From contig NHBS01000034.1 of NCBI GenBank assembly GCA_002167825.1, forward strand, positions 12,497 through 21,799: DNA of 9,303 bases. Direction: 5' to 3'. Numbering within the stretch: the stretch's first letter is position 1; each line of letters opens with the position of its first letter. Of the stretch, positions 1 to 5,743 are shown one piece after another. A model generated the notes under the pieces. That model had not been told where the DNA came from. It made no database searches and worked only from the letters and a program-made list of their open reading frames with translations. Position numbers and translations under genes: made by a program. This DNA comes from Pelagibacteraceae bacterium TMED13. Its GTDB lineage: Bacteria; Pseudomonadota; Alphaproteobacteria; Methylaequorales; Methylaequoraceae.

Positions 1-2
1 TA

Positions 3-599
3 AATAACTCAAAAAAAATAAAAGGACATGGATTTGCTAAGTTTTATGAAAAAAAATTAAATAAATACAGGAGTAAAGAATTCTCAATTTTAGAAATTGG
101 AACATGGGAAGGAGCATCAACAGCATCTTTTCAAAAATTTTTTCCAAAATCTCAACTTTTTGCGCTAGATAAAAATTTTAAGTTTAAATTTAAATCCAAA
201 AGAGTTGAATTTGTAAATTGTAATATAAACAATAAAGAAAATTTAGATATATTTGAAAAAAAATTTAGAAATAAAAAATTTACAATAATTATTGATGATG
301 GTTCACATTTTCTAAAAGATATGATTAATAGTCTGAAATTTTTTCTAAAATATTTAAATAGTTCAGGAATTTTTATTATTGAAGATTTTAATGCTCCAAA
401 ATACTTCAAAGAACTAGAAAATTCTAATGGAAAAGAACTTTTATTAGATGAAATATTAAGAAAAATTAAGAAAAAAGAAAATTTTAAATCGGAAATACTA
501 TCAACAGCTGACCAAAATTTTCTTTTTAAAAATATTAAAAAAGTTGAAACTTATAAAGGAGATACTAAAATTTCAGATATTGCATTTTTAAGTAAATAA
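3..599 (+). CDS. Class I SAM-dependent methyltransferase, sugar O-methyltransferase-like (5' end outside window)
   Basis: The frame is open from the left edge to a TAA stop, giving 198 visible residues; the start lies outside the window. A glycine-rich SAM-binding motif I (LEIGTWEGAST, visible residues 30-40) is followed by an acidic residue ending the next strand (LFALD, D56), as expected for the SAM ribose contact. Then come IIIDDGSH (95-102) and FIIEDF (124-129). The D99/H102 and E127/D128 pattern resembles the metal ligands and catalytic base of MycE/TylF-type sugar O-methyltransferases, so transfer to a sugar or polyketide-like hydroxyl is possible, but the substrate cannot be read from sequence. 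The first in-frame ATG, at 321, lies after motif I and cannot be the real start. The Lys-rich C-terminal third has no recognised motif. It converges on the parvulin gene with only 6 bp between stop codons. The fold is fairly certain; the substrate class is a guess. Confidence 0.8.
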   Translation, partial: NNSKKIKGHGFAKFYEKKLNKYRSKEFSILEIGTWEGASTASFQKFFPKSQLFALDKNFKFKFKSKRVEFVNCNINNKENLDIFEKKFRNKKFTIIIDDGSHFLKDMINSLKFFLKYLNSSGIFIIEDFNAPKYFKELENSNGKELLLDEILRKIKKKENFKSEILSTADQNFLFKNIKKVETYKGDTKISDIAFLSK

Positions 600-605
600 A
601 ACTAT

Positions 606-935
606 TTAGTTATCTCTTTTAATCAAGTGATATCCAAATTCCGTTTCTATTGGCTCACTTAATTCATTAACTCCAAGGGCAAAGGCGGCCTCTTCAAATT
701 GTTTAACCATCATTCCTTTTCCAAACTCACCCAAACTTCCTCCATACTGTGCTGAGGAACAACTTGAATGTTTTATAGCAAGATCCTTAAAAAGGCTAAG
801 ATCTTTCTTTAATTTTCCATGTAAATTGTTGGCAAGTTTTAGAGCTTCATTTTTTGAAAGCTTAGATTCACTATTTCTTGATTCAGTGTGCATAATTAAA
901 ATATGAGATGCTGATATTTTTTTATCTTTTGCCAT
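606..935 (-). CDS. Small parvulin-type peptidyl-prolyl cis-trans isomerase (PpiC family)
   Basis: This is a 109-residue single-domain parvulin that isomerises peptidyl-prolyl bonds. There is no signal peptide or membrane anchor, so it should be cytoplasmic. Family signatures are SASHILI with the first active-site His (H11), the SSCSSAQYGGSLGEF segment with C59, GMMVKQFEEAAF with M76 and F80, and the C-terminal FGYHLIK with the second His (H103). The core matches free-standing PpiC of about 93 residues; the extra length is mainly a polar, Ser/Lys-rich insertion at about residues 18-31. The ATG is supported because the domain begins immediately after it. It overlaps the 3' end of the MFS-like gene by 14 bp in another frame, so translation is probably coupled to that gene and transcription runs from the sdhE-mfd side. 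Its client is unknown. The family call is firm. Confidence 0.9.
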   Translation of the reverse strand: MAKDKKISASHILIMHTESRNSESKLSKNEALKLANNLHGKLKKDLSLFKDLAIKHSSCSSAQYGGSLGEFGKGMMVKQFEEAAFALGVNELSEPIETEFGYHLIKRDN

Positions 936-1881
936 AAATATGAGATATATAACTTATTGTCATTATAATAGTAAATAGTAAGTATAATACATTATAACTA
1001 ATACTAAAGTTAAGAAAAGCATAAAATATCATCGGGATAATTATAATTAATGTTGAGGTGATTAAATTAAATGAATTAAATTTAAACAATTCATTTTTTA
1101 ATTTTTGCCTATCAAACTCAATGACAAATAAACATAGTGAGAAGCTAGAAAAAAGAGATAAAAATAGCTTTGCTAAATCTATGCTATAAGAAGATGAATG
1201 TTCAAAGAAAATACAACAAAATGATATAACTATAGATGTTATGAAAAAGAATTTAATTGATTGTTTTTTTCCTATCAAATTAGATAAAGGAATTATGAAG
1301 ATAGTAAGCATTATGGTTAAAAATAAAAAGACAAAATCGTATTGCAAGAACTGCATATTATTTGGATTGGAAAATTTAGGTAACCACTCAGAACTAGCAA
1401 ATAACACAAATGAAAAGAATGGTATTAAAAGATGAATAATTTGCAATAACTTTACTGCTTTATATTTTTTTGTATTATCAATTAATAACTGATTAATAGT
1501 ATCTAACTTGAAATATTCATTTTTGAAAAAAAACATAAATGTAGCAAATATTAGTATTAAATTGAATAAATAAATAATTTTCCAAGCCCAATTGTTTAAA
1601 TCACTATTTGAAAAAGTTTCATTAACTAAAAATAGAACAATTGAACCTAAAATTAGACCCAACAAAAATAAAAACCAATATTTTAGTTTTTCTATTCGAA
1701 AAACCTGATTACTTTGGGATAGATAAGTCAAAGCAAAGCAATTACCAATTATGAACCTTGACAAAAGAAATATAATTATTGATAAAATACTTAATTCGCC
1801 TGATGGTGCTATTATTACCAATAGATAAGCAAAAAACAAATATAAACTAATATTAATTTTCTCAATCTTTTTTTTTAACAA
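922..1881 (-). CDS. MFS-like transporter, C-terminal part (helices 3-12), downstream of a frameshift
   Basis: This 319-residue frame holds about ten hydrophobic helices, at roughly residues 11-27, 31-50, 67-86, 100-119, 143-163, 183-204, 208-226, 234-256, 272-292 and 297-314. A longer polar loop at about 120-142 fits the central cytoplasmic loop between the halves of an MFS protein. The WAWKI motif (98-102) before helix 6 faintly recalls metabolite:H+ symporters, but substrate cannot be assigned. The only start near the beginning is a TTG at 1881, inside the tail of the upstream frame, with no Shine-Dalgarno sequence, and the product would lack helices 1-2. I therefore read it as the second part of one gene beginning at 2098, separated by the A9 run. 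Its 3' end overlaps the parvulin gene. Family assignment rests on helix count and layout rather than a strong motif. Confidence 0.7.
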   Translation of the reverse strand: MLKKKIEKINISLYLFFAYLLVIIAPSGELSILSIIIFLLSRFIIGNCFALTYLSQSNQVFRIEKLKYWFLFLLGLILGSIVLFLVNETFSNSDLNNWAWKIIYLFNLILIFATFMFFFKNEYFKLDTINQLLIDNTKKYKAVKLLQIIHLLIPFFSFVLFASSEWLPKFSNPNNMQFLQYDFVFLFLTIMLTIFIIPLSNLIGKKQSIKFFFITSIVISFCCIFFEHSSSYSIDLAKLFLSLFSSFSLCLFVIEFDRQKLKNELFKFNSFNLITSTLIIIIPMIFYAFLNFSISYNVLYLLFTIIMTISYISHIYGKR

Positions 1882-2098
1882 ATGTAGATATTTTGAATAT
1901 AAATAGTTTGGAAAAGTATGAAAACAAAGCGAAAGAAGTAACTATTAATATTGATAATCTTAGCTCTATTTCAGGAAGAAAGTATGAGCAAAGATAAGTA
2001 ACCAAAGATAAATTGATAAAAAAGTCCACCCCTTCAATTAAAGGATAGATATCATTTTTAGAAAAAGTATTTTTTTGTTTATTGATTGTTGTATTCAT
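1862..2098 (-). CDS. MFS-like transporter, N-terminal part (helices 1-2), ends at a frameshift
   Basis: This 78-residue frame starts with ATG at 2098 in an ATGA overlap with the mfd stop codon. It has a polar N-terminus of about 23 residues, then two hydrophobic segments (about 26-42 and 47-70), and runs into VKKKD and a TGA stop right after an A9 run. Removing one A would continue it as VKKKIEKIN into the 319-residue frame, giving a 391-residue protein with 12 helices, the normal size and topology of an MFS permease. The short ORF therefore looks like the severed front of that transporter rather than an independent small membrane protein. Location, start context and coupling to mfd suggest it is translated. 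Whether the break is real, bridged by slippage, or a sequencing error cannot be decided here. Confidence 0.6.
   Translation of the reverse strand: MNTTINKQKNTFSKNDIYPLIEGVDFFINLSLVTYLCSYFLPEIELRLSILIVTSFALFSYFSKLFIFKISTFVKKKD
1868..1876 (-). other. A9 homopolymer at the MFS frame break (candidate slippage site)
   Basis: Nine T on the plus strand are nine A in the mRNA, encoding the KKK of VKKKD in the upstream frame. The upstream frame stops within two codons of the run, and the downstream frame opens just before it. Loss of one A, or gain of two, joins the frames. Runs of this length are known sites of RNA polymerase slippage and of sequencing indels. Confidence 0.6.
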
Positions 2099-5000
2099 TT
2101 TAAATAAAAATTAGTTTTTATAAATTTTAAAAATTTTTTTAAATCTTTTACTTTTTTTATTTTATCACAATTTGATCTAAATATAAGTTTTGATTTTGGT
2201 TTGAGTTCTAAAATAGACGGATTTGACATTGCATATTCCAAGATTTTTGAAATATCTAAATTTGTATTACTTTTAAACTCTAAAACAAACCCTACATTTG
2301 TATCATCAATTTTTTTAATTAACAACTCTTTTGCCATAATTTTTATCTCAATAACAATTAAAAGATTTTTAAGATTTTTTGATAGAACTCCATATTTATC
2401 AAGTAAGGAAATTCTCATGTTTTCAAGTTGATCTGAATCTTTAATACTTGATAATTCTCTATATAAGGATAATCTTTGATTGGAATCCTTTATATAGTTA
2501 TCGGAAATATTAATTGAAAATCCAAGATTTATATTCGGTGACCATTCATCAGAATCAGGTGATATATTTTTCAATTCATTTATGGTCTCTTGTACCATTT
2601 TATAATATAATTCAACACCTACTTCTTTTATATGGCCAGATTGTTCAGAACCGATAATATTTCCAGCTCCTCTTATACTTAAATCATTTGATGCAATACT
2701 TAATCCTGCACCTAGTTTATCAATTTTGGAGATAATTTTTAATTTTTTCACTGCATCCTCGCTTAAACTTTGTATATTTTTAACTATTAAGTAAGCATAT
2801 GCCTGAATAGAAGAACGACCTACTCTGCCTCTTAATTGATAAAGTTGTGATAAACCAAATAATTGAGGTTTTTCAATAATTATAGTATTGACATTTGAAA
2901 GATCTAAACCAGATTCAATCATTGCAGTTGAAAGAAGTACATCAATTTTTTTATTAAAAAACTCGCTGTAAATTTTTTCTATTTGAGAACTATTTAATTT
3001 TCCGTGAATACAAGCTAAATTAATATTTGGAACACTTTTAAGGATTTTTTTTTTAATGCTATCTAGATCAGATATTCTAGGGGCAACATAAAAAACCTGT
3101 CCATTCCTATTAATTTCAGTAGAAATTATTTTTTTAATTTCCAACAAATCCTCAATCATCAAATAAGTTTTGATATTTAATCTATTAACCGGAGGTGTTT
3201 GTATTAGGGAAATATCCTTAATTTTGAAAATTGAGGATTGAAGGGTTCTTGGAATTGGTGTTGCTGTTAATGTTAAAACATGACAACTAGGTTTAAATCT
3301 TTTAAGTTTTTCTTTTTGCTCTACACCAAAACTTTGTTCTTCATCAATAATTATTAAGCCAAGCTTTTGAAATTTAACATCATTAGCAAAAATTGCATGA
3401 GTTGAAATCAATAAATTTATTTTGCCCTTTGTTAATTCTTCTTTAATTTTTTTTTTTTCATTATTACTCTCAAATCTAGAAATCTTTGATATTCGATAAT
3501 TAAATTTGTTAAATCTTTCACTAAATGTTTTGAAATGTTGATTTACTAGTAAAACTTTAGGACAAATCATTACAACTTGATATCCAGCAGATAAACACAT
3601 AAACGATGCCCTCATCGCTATTTCAGTTTTTCCAAACCCAACATCCCCACAAACCAATCTATCCATTGGTTGACCTGAATACAAATCCTCCCTTATTTGA
3701 TTAATTGTTTTGATTTGATCAGATGTTTCTGTAAATTCAAATTGTGAAGAAAACTTTTCATATTCAAATGAATTTAAATCAATAACTTCACCTTTATCTA
3801 AAGCTCTCTTTGCAGCTACATTAATTAAGTCATTAGCTATATCTTTAATTTTATTTTTAATTTTAGCTTTTTTCTTTTGCCAATTACTTAAACCAAGTTT
3901 ATCTAAAGTTACTTTACCATCTGAGTCTCCATATTTAGATATTAATTCAAGGTTTTGGATGGGAATAAATAACTTATCATTTGAATGATATAGTATTTCA
4001 ATAAATTCATATTCAATTTCATTTAATTTTGTAGTTTTTAGACCAATATATTGTCCAACACCATGATTAATATGGACAACCAAATCTCCAGATTTAAGTT
4101 TTGAAAAATCCTTAATTATTAATGAGTTATCTGTTGGAGTTTGGGTTTTTTTTTGAGTAATTTTTTCAAATATATCTTTATCTGATATAAAATTAATATC
4201 AATATTTTGATATTTGACTTTAAAACTTTGATCTATTTTTAAATTAAAATAATAAATATATCCAAAAGATATTCTGTCCGTAAAAAGATTATTTATTTTT
4301 ATTAAAGGTTTTTTAGCCAGGCTTGCAAAATTTTTAAACTTTACTTCGTTAGTAATACTGTCAAAGCAAAAAATGACTATGCTTCCTTTAGTGTTAATTA
4401 ATCTTAGAATATCTTCTCTTTTTTTAGGAAGGAGAATTTGATCTGAAAAATTTAAAATATTTTGTGTATAAATGCTAAAATCTGAAACAAAATTTAAATT
4501 GAATTTTTTTAGAGATTTATCAAGATTTTGAAAGTTAAATAAATAACTTGATTCATTAAGAAAATATTTTTTATTTATTCCGTATTCACTCAATTTATCT
4601 TTATAAGCTTTATCAAAATTTATTTTATAATCACTGTAAAAAAAAAGTTTGAAATCTACTATATAATCAGTTAATGGAGAAAGTGATTTATTTAATATAG
4701 GAAAGAATTGCTCTGATCCTTCAATTATGTTTTTTTCAGATATTGATTGGTAATAATCATCTTTATTAATTAATTCTAGTTCTCTAAATTCCTTTCTAAA
4801 GTGACTAATATTTTCATCATTAAATATAAATTCTGAGGGTGGACAAATTTCATACTTATCAATCTCAATTGATGTTTCTTGCGTGTTAATTGATATTTTT
4901 TTAATTTTTTCTATATTTTCAAAGTGAAAAAAGACTCTAACAGGATAGTTACTCAAAGGTGAAAAAATATCAATTATTTCACCTCTTTTTGAATATTCTC

Positions 5001-5472
5001 CAGCATTAGTTACAAAGTCAACAAGTTCAAAGTTATTTTTTTTTAAAAATTCAATTATTTTAGTATAATTAATGTCTGAATTAACACTTAAAACTAATTC
5101 AGAATTAATGAATGATTTCTTTGATATTGTTTTTTCTACCAAAGACTCTAAAGAAGAAATAAGAATCATTTCTTTATTTTGATACAGATTATATAAAGTT
5201 TTAATTCGCTGTCTTTTATTGTCAATGGTTGGTGACAGATTTGATAAAAAACTACAGTCAAAAGATGGAAATGTACAAGTTAAAATATTGGTATTTAATG
5301 ATTTAATAGATTGCTCAATTTTCTCTACATCTGAATTACTCTTTGCAAAAAAAGCTATTCTTTTTTGTGGAGATTTTAAATATTTTAGTACTAAAAAGAG
5401 GGATATTGATGAACCTTCTACTTTAAAGCTATTAAATTCATCTTTAAAGGTGAAGTCTTCAAGACCATTCAT
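2095..5472 (-). CDS. mfd: Transcription-repair coupling factor Mfd
   Basis: Mfd is a 1125-residue DNA translocase that removes RNA polymerase stalled at lesions and recruits UvrA; E. coli Mfd has 1148 residues. The N-terminal UvrB-like module includes FPSFDCSFLSNLSP (about 68-81) and AGEYSKRGEIIDIF (157-170). The RNA polymerase-interacting domain is at about 455-525 (SGDLVVHINHGVGQYIGL, 461-478), followed by the basic relay helix. The SF2 motor has Walker A GDVGFGKT (609-616), DEEQ (710-713), TATPIPR (736-742), the HGKL motif near 823 and motif VI QLRGRVGR (879-886). IASNDLSIRGAGNIIGSEQSG (about 926-946) is the translocation-motif region, and a C-terminal TRCF/D7 domain follows from about 977. 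All key residues are present. The ATG at 5472 lies 14 bp inside sdhE and the TGA stop overlaps the MFS start as ATGA. Notable are in-frame A9, A10 and A12 runs. Confidence 0.98.
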   Translation of the reverse strand: MNGLEDFTFKDEFNSFKVEGSSISLFLVLKYLKSPQKRIAFFAKSNSDVEKIEQSIKSLNTNILTCTFPSFDCSFLSNLSPTIDNKRQRIKTLYNLYQNKEMILISSLESLVEKTISKKSFINSELVLSVNSDINYTKIIEFLKKNNFELVDFVTNAGEYSKRGEIIDIFSPLSNYPVRVFFHFENIEKIKKISINTQETSIEIDKYEICPPSEFIFNDENISHFRKEFRELELINKDDYYQSISEKNIIEGSEQFFPILNKSLSPLTDYIVDFKLFFYSDYKINFDKAYKDKLSEYGINKKYFLNESSYLFNFQNLDKSLKKFNLNFVSDFSIYTQNILNFSDQILLPKKREDILRLINTKGSIVIFCFDSITNEVKFKNFASLAKKPLIKINNLFTDRISFGYIYYFNLKIDQSFKVKYQNIDINFISDKDIFEKITQKKTQTPTDNSLIIKDFSKLKSGDLVVHINHGVGQYIGLKTTKLNEIEYEFIEILYHSNDKLFIPIQNLELISKYGDSDGKVTLDKLGLSNWQKKKAKIKNKIKDIANDLINVAAKRALDKGEVIDLNSFEYEKFSSQFEFTETSDQIKTINQIREDLYSGQPMDRLVCGDVGFGKTEIAMRASFMCLSAGYQVVMICPKVLLVNQHFKTFSERFNKFNYRISKISRFESNNEKKKIKEELTKGKINLLISTHAIFANDVKFQKLGLIIIDEEQSFGVEQKEKLKRFKPSCHVLTLTATPIPRTLQSSIFKIKDISLIQTPPVNRLNIKTYLMIEDLLEIKKIISTEINRNGQVFYVAPRISDLDSIKKKILKSVPNINLACIHGKLNSSQIEKIYSEFFNKKIDVLLSTAMIESGLDLSNVNTIIIEKPQLFGLSQLYQLRGRVGRSSIQAYAYLIVKNIQSLSEDAVKKLKIISKIDKLGAGLSIASNDLSIRGAGNIIGSEQSGHIKEVGVELYYKMVQETINELKNISPDSDEWSPNINLGFSINISDNYIKDSNQRLSLYRELSSIKDSDQLENMRISLLDKYGVLSKNLKNLLIVIEIKIMAKELLIKKIDDTNVGFVLEFKSNTNLDISKILEYAMSNPSILELKPKSKLIFRSNCDKIKKVKDLKKFLKFIKTNFYLK

Positions 5473-5716
5473 AACTAATTAAAATTAAATTTTTTAATGT
5501 TTTACTTTGTAAGTTGGCAGGAATTATTTCTTTTCCTAATATAATATCTAATAATAATTGATCTGGGAGACTTAAGATTCTATCTAATTCATAAAATTCA
5601 TCATCCAAAAGTTTTCTACTATACTTTTTTACAAATCTATCAAAGATGATATCTAATTCTTTAATACCTCTATATTTTGCTCGATGTAGTATTTTTTTCT
5701 TAAAATGATCAGACAT
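5459..5716 (-). CDS. sdhE: FAD assembly factor SdhE (succinate dehydrogenase assembly factor 2 family)
   Basis: This 85-residue, highly charged helical protein of the DUF339/SdhE family assists covalent attachment of FAD to the flavoprotein subunit of succinate dehydrogenase (SdhA), acting in the cytosol on complex II maturation. The defining RGxxE motif is present as RGIKE (residues 16-20), within RAKYRGIKELDIIFDRF. The conserved segment FYELDRILSLPDQLLLDIILG follows in the second half. Length is normal for the family. The ATG at 5716 fits the family N-terminus; no Shine-Dalgarno sequence is visible upstream. It is the first gene of the minus-strand run, is divergent from recG, and its TGA stop lies inside mfd (14 bp overlap). 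The sdhE-mfd-recG arrangement is common in alphaproteobacteria, although the functional link is not obvious. Confidence 0.93.
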   Translation of the reverse strand: MSDHFKKKILHRAKYRGIKELDIIFDRFVKKYSRKLLDDEFYELDRILSLPDQLLLDIILGKEIIPANLQSKTLKNLILISYEWS

Positions 5717-5728
5717 ATGTTTTATTAT
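5700..5728 (+). promoter_or_regulatory. Possible recG promoter
   Basis: TTAAAA (5700-5705) and TATTAT (5723-5728) are separated by 17 bp and match four and five of six sigma70 consensus positions. The inferred start would be near 5735, giving a leader of only about ten bases before the recG ATG. The -35 box would lie inside the sdhE coding region. In sequence this AT-rich such matches are common by chance, so this is a weak call. It is supported mainly by the need for a promoter in or beside the 27-bp gap between the divergent genes. Confidence 0.25.
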
Positions 5729-5743
5729 TTAAAAAGATAGTAA

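Larger units (their letters stand above)
922..2098 (-). pseudogene. Composite MFS-like permease gene interrupted by a homopolymer frameshift
   Basis: This entry joins the two preceding frames into one gene. The downstream frame is displaced by +1 (equivalently -2) relative to the upstream frame. The switch point coincides exactly with nine consecutive A residues on the coding strand. Reading the run as eight A residues yields one uninterrupted 391-residue, 12-helix protein. The downstream frame keeps a full set of helices and has no further stops, so if this is a pseudogene it is very recent. A functional gene read by slippage, or an indel error in the sequence, explains the data equally well. 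Confidence 0.55.

Noticed and set aside
321..599. A separate 92-residue protein starting at the ATG at 321
   Set aside because: The same frame is open to the left edge and carries methyltransferase motif I and the DDGSH motif before this Met, so it is an internal Met of a longer gene.
1868..1876. Programmed -1 ribosomal frameshifting at the A9 run
   Set aside because: A slippery A-AAA-AAG-type site could support -1 shifting, but the transporter needs +1 or -2 to enter the downstream frame, so a -1 event gives the wrong product.
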